Of a stretch of DNA of 15,909 nt, positions 1-7,211 are shown in pieces. Location of the stretch: assembly GCA_030705945.1 (NCBI GenBank), contig JAUZPS010000049.1, positions 1 to 15,909 of the forward strand. The letters run 5' to 3'. Source of the DNA: Bacillota bacterium (GTDB lineage Bacteria; Bacillota; Clostridia; Acetivibrionales; DSM-2933). Position 1 is the stretch's first letter; each line of letters starts with the position of its first letter. The notes below the pieces were generated by a model that had not been told where the DNA came from, ran no database searches, and saw only the letters and a program-made list of their open reading frames with translations. The position numbers and the translations under genes were made by a program.

Positions 1-810
1 ATAGAAAAGCTTTCTGGTATGAGTCTTGAAGAATATATGGAAAAAAATATCTTCAAACCCCTTGATATGAAGAATACTGGAGCATGTTTTTCTAAAGGTA
101 AAATCAGACTTTCAGCAAAAGGTTACACAGGTTATTTGGATGTTAAGCCGGCAGATGACACCATGACCTTTAAGGCAGCAACTGGGGATGGATTTTTATT
201 TTCAACTGTTGAGGATTTATATAAATGGGACAGGGCTCTATATACAGATAAACTGGTGAGTAAGAAAACAATGGATTTGATCTTTACTCCATATGCTCAT
301 ACGTTTATGGGTGAATATGGATACGGCTGGTATGTAAAGGGTGACGGCAAGGATAAATTAGTGTTTCATGATGGAATAACAGCCGGCTTTCATTCAAATA
401 TTTCCAGGTATATAGGCAGAAATGAAGGCGTAATAATTTTAAGTAATAATAATATGGGCGGTTCAGGGGTTTATAAAATTGATAATGATATAAATTCAAT
501 TCTTCAAGGAAAGGAGGTTGAGCTTCCAAAACCAAAGAAAGCAGTAAAGTTGGAAGAAAGTGAGATACAAAACATTGTTGGAATGTATGAAATTATGCAT
601 GGAACGGATATTTTAATTACAAGGGATGGAGAGCATATATACGCTCAGCTTACAGGCGCTGAGAAGGTAGAAATATTTTCTGAAGGAAATAATGAATTCT
701 TTTCAAGAGTAGTAGATTCTACAATTACTATCATAAAGAATAGTTCAGGAGAAGCAGTTTCTTTAGTTGCTCATCAGAATGGGTCGGATTACTACGCAAT
801 TAAACAATAA
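1..810 (+). CDS. Beta-lactamase/PBP-like serine hydrolase, 3' partial
   Basis: The reading frame is open from base 1, so the gene enters from the left and an internal ATG at 19 is not its start. The visible part matches the C-terminal half of the class C beta-lactamase/penicillin-binding-protein-like family: EKLSGMSLEEYMEKNIFKPL near the edge, a GDGFLFSTVEDLYKWDRAL block, and FHDGITAGFHS, whose HDG probably corresponds to the KTG/HxG active-site box. The Ser-x-x-Lys and Tyr-x-Asn motifs would lie upstream and cannot be checked. After about residue 180 comes a C-terminal domain of the DUF3471 style (NIVGMYE, then DGEHIYAQLTG, then VAHQNGSDYYA) that often follows these hydrolases. Probable role: a peptidase or esterase acting on cell-wall or small D-amino-acid substrates. 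Whether the full protein is secreted or membrane-anchored is unknown. Family assignment is confident; substrate is not. Confidence 0.85.
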   Translation: MEKLSGMSLEEYMEKNIFKPLDMKNTGACFSKGKIRLSAKGYTGYLDVKPADDTMTFKAATGDGFLFSTVEDLYKWDRALYTDKLVSKKTMDLIFTPYAHTFMGEYGYGWYVKGDGKDKLVFHDGITAGFHSNISRYIGRNEGVIILSNNNMGGSGVYKIDNDINSILQGKEVELPKPKKAVKLEESEIQNIVGMYEIMHGTDILITRDGEHIYAQLTGAEKVEIFSEGNNEFFSRVVDSTITIIKNSSGEAVSLVAHQNGSDYYAIKQ

Positions 811-821
811 TAGTATGATTT

Positions 822-919
822 AGGGCGTTTCAAAAAATTCATTGTTCAAGTTTATATGACTAAACCCATAATATCAAGTTTTTGAAACGCCCAGTTGCTA
901 AGTTTTTTTGATACTACCT
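822..919 (-). repeat. Dispersed repeat copy A (98 bp, inverted orientation)
   Basis: This is one of five copies of an intergenic repeat and the only one on the minus strand. It starts 11 bases after the hydrolase stop codon. Read on the minus strand it begins AGGTAGTATCAAAAAAAC and ends TTTTTTGAAACGCCCT, giving imperfect terminal inverted repeats. Internal stem arms are GGGCGTTTCAAAAA at 823-836 (plus strand) and TTTTTGAAACGCCC at 879-892, with an inner 5-bp stem GTTTA (850-854)/TAAAC (861-865). TTT flanks it on both sides (819-821 and 920-922), a possible 3-bp target duplication. The hairpin may serve as a terminator for the hydrolase gene. Confidence 0.85.
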
Positions 920-972
920 TTTCAGACGATTTAATATTTGTTATTGTAATAGGTCTGTAGTATAAATTAAAT

Positions 973-1016
973 ATAGGGTGGAGGAGCATCTTGGAAGGTT
1001 GCTTACTCCACCCTAT
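973..1016. other. Perfect 11-bp hairpin, possible terminator
   Basis: ATAGGGTGGAG (973-983) and CTCCACCCTAT (1006-1016) are perfect inverted arms, with a second AGCA/TGCT pairing possible in the loop. No T-run follows on the plus strand, so it is not a textbook rho-independent terminator. It sits between repeat A and the ABC-exporter promoter region and could act as a weak terminator or a protein-binding palindrome. Confidence 0.5.
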
Positions 1017-1305
1017 GCTATTTGGGGTAGTTGAGGTATGTTATTTTCTACATTTCAATAGATTGGATTAAGCGCGTTATATTGCAGTTTCAGTAGAAGA
1101 ATATTGTTATAATGGGGTATCACCAAACATTTTAACAGTCCTACGCTTCTTTCACCAATAATGAAGCCTGAATAATTGCAAACGCATTATGTAAACTTAA
1201 TATTTTGTTCATAATTAGTTCAAATATGATTACTATACTTATCACATAACAACACGTTATGTAAACATTAGTTTTTATAACAAATGATAAGGATGGTGAA
1301 TAGAT
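1017..1305 (+). promoter_or_regulatory. Upstream region of the ABC exporter with paired TTATGTAAAC repeats
   Basis: No gene is seen here. Two direct repeats of TTATGTAAAC occur at 1187-1196 and 1257-1266, exactly 70 bp apart, each preceded by an ACGC/CACG-type context (AACGCATTATGTAAAC and AACACGTTATGTAAAC). A weaker relative, GCGCGTTATATTGC, lies at about 1072-1085. A TATACT box (1234-1239) lies between the two repeats, but no good -35 is spaced for it. The arrangement suggests a regulator binding on both sides of an activator-dependent or loop-repressed promoter. No regulator gene is visible in the window. Confidence 0.4.
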
Positions 1306-2763
1306 TTGAATTTTCTAAAAAGAGCATTTTTAGCAGTGACGAGGAAAAAAGGAAAATCATTAATTATGTTTGTCATATTTGTAGCAATAGCGAATATGGT
1401 ATTAGCTGGACTTGCTATTCAACACGCGACACAAAGCGCCGGAGATCTGGCCCGTCAGAAGCTCGGGGGGCAATTGACCTTAATGTTTGACAGGCAGAGC
1501 GCCATGCAGAAAGCAAGAGCGTCGGGGGAACAAAGGCCAAGAATTCAATCTGAGCCGATAACGGAAGATATGGCAAAGATGGTTGCAAATAATAAGAATA
1601 TTCTTGGATACAACTATGTGGTTAATGCTAATGGTATTGCTGATGGATTTACATCTGTTGCGTCAACTGAAGACAATCAACAACAGAGTAACTCAGCAAA
1701 CAATCAGGAGCAAAGAAGGGCAAACGGTCAGGGAAGTGATTTTGTAATGCCTGATGTAAGCGTTACTGGAGTATCTTCATCTGATATGGCAGATAGTTTC
1801 AAAAATGGCGACGCCAAAATTATCAGTGGAAGAGGCATAACCATCGATGATGCAGACAAAAAGGTCGTTCTAATTGAAAAGAATCTTGCTGATCAAAACA
1901 GTTTAAAAATCGGAAGCAAAATTAAAGTCAAAGCGCCAAGATCTGATAACGAGGTTGAATATACTGTTGTCGGGATTTACCAGGCTTCTGCTAGTACTTC
2001 ATCAAATACCCAAGGTATGGGAGGATTTTCATTTATTGAACCCTACAACAGGATTTATGCAGATTATAAATCAGCAATTACATTAAAAGAAGCTAAAACA
2101 GATACAGGAATTACACAGGGAGGTATAGATCAGGCGGTATTTTTTGTAGATGACCCAAGTAATATTGAGAAAGTTAAAGCTGATTCTAAAGCATTAAATA
2201 TCGATTGGACAAAATATACACTTGATGCTAATGACACTGCTTACAAACAGATGATGGGACCTATTGATAATGTTGCTTCATTTTCGATGATTGTTGTGTA
2301 TATAGTTGCAATAGCAGGAGCTTTGATACTCGGTTTGATCCTTATACTTTCCATTAAGGAGAGAATGTATGAAACTGGGGTATTATTATCCATGGGTGAA
2401 GGAAAGTTGAAAATTATAGGTCAATATGTGACAGAAGCGTTATTAGTTGCGGTTTTAGCATTTGGAATATCCACAATCAGCGGTAAGTTTATAGCGCAGG
2501 GAGTGGGAAATCTACTTTTAGATCGTGAGATTAAGGTTGAGCAGCAGCAAGCCGCAGATGGCTTTAACAACGGCAGAGGCTTCATGGGAGGCCGTATGAA
2601 TACGCAGAATTATCAACCGATAAACTCGCTTAATATAGATATTAGTTCTTCAGAAATAGGAAAAATGTCAGCAGCGGGAATTCTCATATTATTAGCTGGT
2701 ACAGTACTTCCAGCAACAACTGTTATGAGATTTAAACCAAAGACTATTTTAACAAAGGCTTGA
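1306..2763 (+). CDS. MacB/FtsX-type ABC transporter permease
   Basis: This is the membrane subunit of a two-gene ABC system. It starts with TTG: an in-frame TGA at 1297-1299 rules out an upstream start, and AAGGATGG at 1289-1296 is well placed. Topology is that of the MacB/FtsX family: one N-terminal membrane helix (about residues 18-38), a large extracytoplasmic domain (about 40-320), then three helices near 325-350, 375-395 and 455-475. The conserved cytoplasmic loop reads KERMYETGVLLSMG. Two low-complexity stretches stand out: a Q/N-rich segment near residues 122-145, and a Q/N/G/M-rich loop (GFNNGRGFMGGRMN) between helices 3 and 4. Such pairs export peptides, antibiotics or lipoproteins, or act as mechanotransmitters for envelope stress. 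The substrate here is unknown. The ATPase gene follows after 16 bases, so the two are surely co-transcribed. Confidence 0.9.
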   Translation: MNFLKRAFLAVTRKKGKSLIMFVIFVAIANMVLAGLAIQHATQSAGDLARQKLGGQLTLMFDRQSAMQKARASGEQRPRIQSEPITEDMAKMVANNKNILGYNYVVNANGIADGFTSVASTEDNQQQSNSANNQEQRRANGQGSDFVMPDVSVTGVSSSDMADSFKNGDAKIISGRGITIDDADKKVVLIEKNLADQNSLKIGSKIKVKAPRSDNEVEYTVVGIYQASASTSSNTQGMGGFSFIEPYNRIYADYKSAITLKEAKTDTGITQGGIDQAVFFVDDPSNIEKVKADSKALNIDWTKYTLDANDTAYKQMMGPIDNVASFSMIVVYIVAIAGALILGLILILSIKERMYETGVLLSMGEGKLKIIGQYVTEALLVAVLAFGISTISGKFIAQGVGNLLLDREIKVEQQQAADGFNNGRGFMGGRMNTQNYQPINSLNIDISSSEIGKMSAAGILILLAGTVLPATTVMRFKPKTILTKA

Positions 2764-2779
2764 TTGGAGGCGAAGAAAA

Positions 2780-3466
2780 ATGGATGCAGTACTTCAGTTT
2801 GACAATGTCACTTTTGGTTATTCAAATGGCGGAAAGCGTGTGGATATACTAAAAAATGTTAACGCAAATTTTGAAAAAGGTGTTTTTTACAGCATTATAG
2901 GGCCTTCCGGCTCAGGCAAGACAACAACTCTGGCTTTAGCAGGAGCTCTCGATGTTCCACAAAACGGCAAGGTGCTGTTTGACGGTCAGGATATCAGGAA
3001 AATCGGACTTACAAAGCATAGGAAAGAAAATGTTGTCATGATATTTCAAAATTATAATCTAATAAATTATATGACAGCCTTAGAAAATGTCACAATGGCA
3101 ATGGAACTTTCCGGTTCATTCAAGGGTCAGCGTAAACAGCAGGCTATAAAGCTTTTAAAAGACCTTGGCCTTACAGATGATGAGATTAAAAGAAATGTTA
3201 TGAAAATGTCCGGTGGCCAGCAGCAAAGGGTAGCAATCGCAAGAGCTCTGGCCGGAGACGCTGAAGTAATACTCGCTGATGAGCCTACTGGGAATTTGGA
3301 TGTAAACACATCAAGGGAGATCATACAAATATTTAAGGATTTGGCTCATGAATATGATAAATGTGTTATAGTTGTAAGTCACTCCCATGAAGTCGCGTCT
3401 GAATCTGATGTGGCGTATAAATTCGAAAATGGCGGCTTGCAGAGGGTGTTTGAGTTAAATAACTAG
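2780..3466 (+). CDS. MacB/LolD-type ABC transporter ATP-binding protein
   Basis: This is the cytoplasmic ATPase that powers the permease just upstream. All nucleotide-binding motifs are intact: an A-loop aromatic at Y14, Walker A GPSGSGKTT at residues 41-49, Q-loop Q90 (MIFQNYNLI), signature MSGGQQQRVAIARAL at 143-157, Walker B VILADEPTGNLD at 163-174 with catalytic E168, and H-loop H201 (VVSHSHE). Its 228 residues are normal for the LolD/MacB-ATPase class, which has no extra C-terminal domain. The ribosome binding site is TTGGAGGCG just before the ATG. It is the last gene of the unit, since a strong terminator begins 25 bases after the stop. The ATPase family is certain; the transported molecule cannot be read from the sequence. 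Confidence 0.95.
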   Translation: MDAVLQFDNVTFGYSNGGKRVDILKNVNANFEKGVFYSIIGPSGSGKTTTLALAGALDVPQNGKVLFDGQDIRKIGLTKHRKENVVMIFQNYNLINYMTALENVTMAMELSGSFKGQRKQQAIKLLKDLGLTDDEIKRNVMKMSGGQQQRVAIARALAGDAEVILADEPTGNLDVNTSREIIQIFKDLAHEYDKCVIVVSHSHEVASESDVAYKFENGGLQRVFELNN

Positions 3467-3491
3467 CTTTTATCTTAAATTATTACAAGAC

Positions 3492-3542
3492 GAGGCTGTG
3501 AGAAGTTACGTGTAAAAACAAAACTTCTCACAGCCTCTTTTA
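3492..3542 (+). terminator. Rho-independent terminator of the ABC exporter
   Basis: A perfect 16-bp stem, GAGGCTGTGAGAAGTT (3492-3507) with AACTTCTCACAGCCTC (3522-3537), has a 14-base loop and is followed by TTTTATTGG. It closes the permease-ATPase unit. Confidence 0.9.
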
Positions 3543-3631
3543 TTGGTTATTTTTAGACGGATACCAGCTATACCTGTAATAGAAAGAATAGACTAAATAA
3601 GTCGTTTCATGGGCTAGACATGGTAATGAAT

Positions 3632-3660
3632 TTGCCAAAAATATAATTTTAAGGTAAAAT
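3632..3660 (+). promoter_or_regulatory. Sigma-A-type promoter of the secreted repeat protein
   Basis: A -35 box TTGCCA (3632-3637) and a -10 box TAAAAT (3655-3660) are spaced by 17 bases, each matching five of six consensus positions. The implied transcript starts near 3667, giving a leader of about 60 bases before the ATG at 3727. A TATAAT at 3642-3647 in the spacer is an alternative -10, without a well-placed -35. The 3543-3631 stretch shows nothing else recognisable. Confidence 0.5.
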
Positions 3661-3726
3661 TACAAAGATGTAAATGGTACATTATAAGTTTTCAAAAAAA
3701 TTAAATTAAATTAGGAGGATATTACG

Positions 3727-5259
3727 ATGAAAACAAAATTAGTAGGAATGATTGTATTACAAATTATAGTAGCATGCTTTTTTAGTATTTTTTTATGTAT
3801 TACTGCATTAGCTGAAGATGGCGCCATCAATCCAAATGATAAAATAACTGGTGTAATAAATAGTACTCAGACAAAAAGCGTTTACAAGGTGGTGCTTCCT
3901 GAGGATGGAAAGCTGCAATTCACATTGGTTTCTGATCCATCATTGAATATGTTGTTAGTGATATACGGACAAGATGGCGCAACCCAGATTGCTAGTAATA
4001 CTGGAGGTTCTGGCCAGACAGTAAATTTGATTAGAGGGCTAATGGCAGGTACATATTATGTATCCATTATAAGGAACTGGGGAGACGGATCAGGAGCGTA
4101 CACGCTAACTAGCTCATTTTCAGCTGAAGCTAAAACTATTGATAAGGAAGATAACAACTCCTACCTCAATGCTGTCGCTGCTGAGAATAACAAATCCATA
4201 ACCGGACATCTCGCTTTTACCAGCCAAAACGGTGTTGTTGATAAGGCTGATTGGTACAAATTCACTGTCCCCAGTGATGGAAAATTTCAGATGGTTTTAG
4301 TATCTGACCCATCACTTAATATAAGATTTTGTTTATACGGACAGGATGGTGTTACCTTAATTGGAAGCGATACAGGAGGCTCAGGGACAATAAACTTAGT
4401 TAACGGGCTTATGACAGGGACATATTATGTATCCATTGAAAAGGATTGGGGAGATGGATTCGGTGGATATACATTAAACAATACATTTTCTGCTGAGCCT
4501 AAAGCAATAGATCAGGAAGATAACAATTCCTACCTAAATGCTGTTAATATGGATAACAATAAATCCATTACGGGTCATCTGAGCTTTATCAGCCAAAACG
4601 TTGTTTTAGATAAAACGGATTGGTATAAAATAAATGTATCTGAAGATGGAAAACTTCAATTGGTATTGGTTGCGGACCCTTCATTAAATGTATCGCTACG
4701 GTTATATGCTCAAGACGGAGTTACCATAAAAGAACATGCATCTGGAAGTTCTGGTAATTCAATTAATATATCAGAAACACTAGCGCCAGGAACATATTAT
4801 GTATCGGTAGATAAAGATTGGGGAGATGGGTTTGGGGCATATACACTTGTCAATACCTTCACTGGCCTGACAAAGCATAATACGCTTGTTTTGACAGTTG
4901 GAAAGCCCAAAATGAAATTTAACTCTCAGTCAAAGGATATTGATCCAGGACGCAATACATCTCCTGTAGTTATAAGCGGAAGAACTTTAGTGCCAATAAA
5001 ATCCATAATAGATGCCATGAATGGAAGAGTAGATTGGAATGCAAGTGATAGAAAAATAACAATTAACCTTGGCGCAAATACCATCGAATTATGGTTGGAT
5101 AAAAAACTGGCAAGCATTAATAATAATCAAAAAGCCATAGATGTCGCGCCTGTTAGTATCAACGGAAGAACTATGGTACCCGTTAGATTTGTTACTGAAA
5201 ACCTGAATTGTGATGTAAACTGGAATCCAGCCACTAAAGAAATTACTATAAAGTTCTAA
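3727..5259 (+). CDS. Secreted protein: three PPC-like repeats plus copper-amine-oxidase-N-like domain
   Basis: This is probably an exported surface or matrix protein of 510 residues. A signal peptide spans about residues 1-29 (Lys-rich start, long hydrophobic core, likely cleavage after ITALA). Then come three tandem repeats of about 110-125 residues ending near 127, 252 and 377. Each ends in the pattern GTYYVSI-x3-WGDG-x-G-x-YTL and contains DPSLN and YGQDG/YAQDG, as in bacterial pre-peptidase C-terminal (PPC) beta-sandwiches. Repeats 2 and 3 begin with nearly identical EDNNSYLNAV and NNKSITGHL stretches. Residues from about 388 to the end match the copper amine oxidase N-terminal domain family (GRTLVPIKSIIDAMNGRVDW, then GRTMVPVRFVTENLNCDVNW), which in clostridia often serves as a wall-associated module. 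No protease or oxidase domain is present, so adhesion or binding is likelier than catalysis. The ribosome binding site AGGAGG is at 3713-3718. Confidence 0.85.
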   Translation: MKTKLVGMIVLQIIVACFFSIFLCITALAEDGAINPNDKITGVINSTQTKSVYKVVLPEDGKLQFTLVSDPSLNMLLVIYGQDGATQIASNTGGSGQTVNLIRGLMAGTYYVSIIRNWGDGSGAYTLTSSFSAEAKTIDKEDNNSYLNAVAAENNKSITGHLAFTSQNGVVDKADWYKFTVPSDGKFQMVLVSDPSLNIRFCLYGQDGVTLIGSDTGGSGTINLVNGLMTGTYYVSIEKDWGDGFGGYTLNNTFSAEPKAIDQEDNNSYLNAVNMDNNKSITGHLSFISQNVVLDKTDWYKINVSEDGKLQLVLVADPSLNVSLRLYAQDGVTIKEHASGSSGNSINISETLAPGTYYVSVDKDWGDGFGAYTLVNTFTGLTKHNTLVLTVGKPKMKFNSQSKDIDPGRNTSPVVISGRTLVPIKSIIDAMNGRVDWNASDRKITINLGANTIELWLDKKLASINNNQKAIDVAPVSINGRTMVPVRFVTENLNCDVNWNPATKEITIKF

Positions 5260-5344
5260 ATATTCCATCGAGACCTAAAAGTAAAACTCAAATTATATTG
5301 AAAAGGCTTAAATTCAATTAAAAATTTGCAGTATTACTCAAAAA

Positions 5345-5420
5345 AATTACCAGTCTTCCAATTAACATATAGAAAGCGCGCATTTATATATGTTAATTGG
5401 CAAGCTGGTAATTCTATTTT
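5345..5420. terminator. Bidirectional terminator between converging genes
   Basis: A long two-part stem: AATTACCAG (5345-5353) pairs with CTGGTAATT (5405-5413), and CCAATTAACATATA (5358-5371) pairs with TATATGTTAATTGG (5387-5400), separated by a 4x4 internal loop. On the minus strand it runs straight into a T-tract (complement of the A-run from 5340); on the plus strand it is followed by CTATTTT. It can stop transcripts of both the secreted repeat protein and the minus-strand gene. The apical loop holds GCGCGC. Confidence 0.85.
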
Positions 5421-5429
5421 GCAGGAACG

Positions 5430-5945
5430 TTAGTCCTTATGGATATCGTGTTTTTTACATTTAGAATGAAATCTTGGATAACCATTCCCATCCCATTTGT
5501 TTATCTTCTCCGTATAGTCTTTTAATATGCTATCAGCTTTGGATCTATCAAGTTTACCTTCCTTAACCAACTTCTCAATATGCGTCTTGCGATTATTTAT
5601 AAGCTTCTCTCTTTTTTGCTCTAAAGGAAGATTATTAAAGATCTTTATTTCTTTTATTTTAGAATCAATTTTTGCGATTTTTTCATCCGCTATTTCTTTA
5701 GAGATTTTTCCTTCTTTAACAAGGGATTGTATTTTTTCTTTTTTATTTTCTAGAGCTTTAATTGGGTCTTTAATAAAATCTTCATGTTTTATTTTTAAAT
5801 CTTTATCAGCGCGTTCATTAGCTTCTTTAACAAAGATGTTATTTACAAAGCCTTTTGAAGCATTAGTGTCATTATTAGCAAAAGCAAGAGAAGAAGAAAG
5901 TGAAACTATTAATGCCGCAGTTGAAATAATTTTTGAAATTTTCAT
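5430..5945 (-). CDS. Small secreted helical protein with two LVKEGK repeats (DUF2680-like)
   Basis: This is a predicted exported protein of 171 residues. I place the start at 5945 rather than an upstream in-frame ATG at 5990, because GGAGG lies at 5953-5957 and the upstream ATG overlaps the probable -10 box. The signal peptide (MKISKIISTAALIVSLSSSL, cleaved near AFA) is followed by a charged, Lys/Glu-rich, mostly helical region. Two related segments, KIQSLVKEGKISKEIADEKI and HIEKLVKEGKLDRSKADSIL, resemble the helix-turn-helix-like unit of the DUF2680 family of secreted Firmicute proteins. The tail is short and His/Lys/Asp-rich (HSKCKKHDIHKD), which might bind metal. Function is unknown; family membership is a resemblance, not a demonstrated match. 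Confidence 0.75.
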   Translation of the reverse strand: MKISKIISTAALIVSLSSSLAFANNDTNASKGFVNNIFVKEANERADKDLKIKHEDFIKDPIKALENKKEKIQSLVKEGKISKEIADEKIAKIDSKIKEIKIFNNLPLEQKREKLINNRKTHIEKLVKEGKLDRSKADSILKDYTEKINKWDGNGYPRFHSKCKKHDIHKD

Positions 5946-6306
5946 TGAACCACCTCCGGAATTATTTTTGCCTGAAATAATAAAAATCATTATGATATGG
6001 TTGTAAACAATTTGTGAATTTTATTGTGAAGATATTTGTTCAAAGTAGTAGAGCAGAGTTGGAAAAAAGTTTATTCAAAATTTAAAAAATTTGATTAAAC
6101 ATTAAAATTCAGGATAAATATAAGCATAAACCGATAGGATTAATGGAATATAAATTTTCTATATTAATCCTTAAGCTTTTGACAAATATATTAAAAGTGA
6201 TTAATCTTTTACATTTACCAATCAAAAAATAACGTAAAACGTTCGTTATTTAGCTCTATCAAATGAAAGGTTAATAGCGCTTTTAATTCAGAAGGAGGAA
6301 AAAACC
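5946..6306. promoter_or_regulatory. Divergent regulatory region between the DUF2680-like gene and sodA
   Basis: No gene is seen in these 361 AT-rich bases. For the minus-strand gene, TTCACA (complement of 6013-6018) and CATAAT (complement of 5989-5994) are 18 bases apart, each five of six from consensus; the start would fall near 5982. A 9-bp palindrome, AGGATTAAT (6136-6144)/ATTAATCCT (6163-6171), lies just upstream of the sodA -35 box. About 130 bases between 6019 and 6135 show nothing recognisable. Confidence 0.45.
6179..6251 (+). promoter_or_regulatory. Putative sodA promoter and operator-like palindrome
   Basis: A consensus -35 TTGACA (6179-6184) is followed after 17 bases by TAATCT (6202-6207), a weak -10. 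Downstream, in the predicted leader, AAATAACG (6227-6234) and CGTTATTT (6244-6251) form an 8-bp inverted repeat. A second palindrome, AACGTAAAACGTT (6231-6243), overlaps it. This nested arrangement could be a repressor site for stress-controlled expression. The regulator is not identifiable. Confidence 0.45.
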
Positions 6307-6912
6307 ATGAAACATTATTTGCCTGAATTGCCATATTCCTATGATGCTTTAGAGCCATATATAGATAAAGAAACAATGAATATTCACTATACTAAACACC
6401 ATGCATCTTATGTAAATAACCTTAACGCCGCTTTGGAAAAGTATCCGGATTTGCAGGAAAAAAGCGTTGAGGAATTATTGACAAATCTTGACAGGGCGCC
6501 TAAGGAAATTTATTCAGCGGTTAGAAATAATGCTGGAGGCCATTATAATCACACTTTGTTCTGGAATAGCATGGGTAAAGGAAAAGGAGGCGAACCTGGC
6601 GGAGACTTAGGAGAAGAGATCGTTAAAACCTTCGGAAGCTTTGAAGAATTTAAAAATGTCTTTTCGAAGGCTGCTGTTTCTAGATTTGGTAGCGGTTGGG
6701 CATGGCTTGTAAAAGATAATTCAGGAAAGCTTTCAGTAGTATCCACAGGAAATCAGGATACTCCATTATCAGATGGCATGAAACCAATTCTTGGCTTAGA
6801 CGTTTGGGAACATGCGTATTATCTTAAATATAACAACAGACGAGCTGATTATATCAACGCATGGTGGGATGTAGTTGACTGGGACGCTGTTAACAAGAGG
6901 TATGAGGAATAA
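6307..6912 (+). CDS. sodA: Superoxide dismutase, Mn type
   Basis: It converts superoxide to oxygen and hydrogen peroxide in the cytoplasm; no signal peptide is present. The 201-residue length is normal for the Fe/Mn family. Metal ligands are all visible: H27 (NIHYTKHH), H82 (GGHYNHTLFW), D165 and H169 (DVWEHAYYLKY). Metal-discriminating positions favour manganese: GGH at 77-79 and Q150 in GNQD are typical of MnSOD, while FeSOD usually carries its glutamine in the first of these motifs and alanine at the second. The ribosome binding site AAGGAGG (6292-6298) is excellent. It has its own promoter and appears monocistronic. An SOD in a presumed anaerobe indicates aerotolerance. No clear terminator follows; the next 300 bases hold repeat B. 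Confidence 0.97.
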   Translation: MKHYLPELPYSYDALEPYIDKETMNIHYTKHHASYVNNLNAALEKYPDLQEKSVEELLTNLDRAPKEIYSAVRNNAGGHYNHTLFWNSMGKGKGGEPGGDLGEEIVKTFGSFEEFKNVFSKAAVSRFGSGWAWLVKDNSGKLSVVSTGNQDTPLSDGMKPILGLDVWEHAYYLKYNNRRADYINAWWDVVDWDAVNKRYEE

Positions 6913-6957
6913 CGATCACAATACTGTAAAACTAAGTAACCACGTAGTACTCTATAG

Positions 6958-7156
6958 ATATCGAACTGTAAAATTAGTTTTAGGTAGTATCAAAAAATAA
7001 ACTGGTCAACTGGGAGTTTCAAAAACTTGATATAATGGGTTTTCATCATACAAAACTTGAACAAGGAATTTTTTGAAACTCCCTTATTCGTTGAGCTGAA
7101 CAGCCAGAAACGGGCTTTTCAAATCGAACTTTAATAAAAACTTTACAGTTCGATAT
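6958..7156. repeat. 15-bp inverted repeat enclosing repeat copy B
   Basis: ATATCGAACTGTAAA (6958-6972) and TTTACAGTTCGATAT (7142-7156) are perfect inverted arms 169 bases apart, with copy B of the dispersed repeat between them. Shorter relatives lie nearby: AAATCGAAC before 7130 and ATATCGAAC at 7424-7432, past the BFD-like gene. This may be a second, older inverted-repeat element into which copy B inserted, or a long-range RNA hairpin in the leader of the BFD-like gene. Confidence 0.65.
6982..7084 (+). repeat. Dispersed repeat copy B (103 bp)
   Basis: It begins AGGTAGTATCAAAAAATA and ends TTTTTTGAAACTCCCT. Stem arms are GGGAGTTTCAAAAA (7012-7025) and TTTTTTGAAACTCCC (7069-7083), with inner stem GTTTT (7039-7043)/AAAAC (7052-7056). 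Against copy A, one pair in each stem has changed on both sides, so pairing is kept. It carries an extended -10-like TGATATAAT at 7028-7036, aimed at the BFD-like gene. It differs from copy C at only two positions over the whole element. Confidence 0.9.
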
Positions 7157-7211
7157 TTTAGAACTTCTTGAGTTCTTTATCTTAATAACAACAACAATGG
7201 AGGATTAAAAA

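Noticed and set aside
1284..1490. 68-residue open frame at the start of the permease
   Set aside because: It overlaps the permease in another frame, reads as out-of-frame text, and ends without any recognisable domain.
5946..5990. Longer N-terminus for the minus-strand secreted protein
   Set aside because: The upstream ATG overlaps the likely -10 box (complement of 5989-5994), lacks a ribosome binding site, and would put 15 polar residues before the signal peptide.
5527..6006. 159-residue plus-strand open frame
   Set aside because: It is the antisense shadow of the DUF2680-like secreted protein, whose signal peptide and ribosome binding site support the minus strand.
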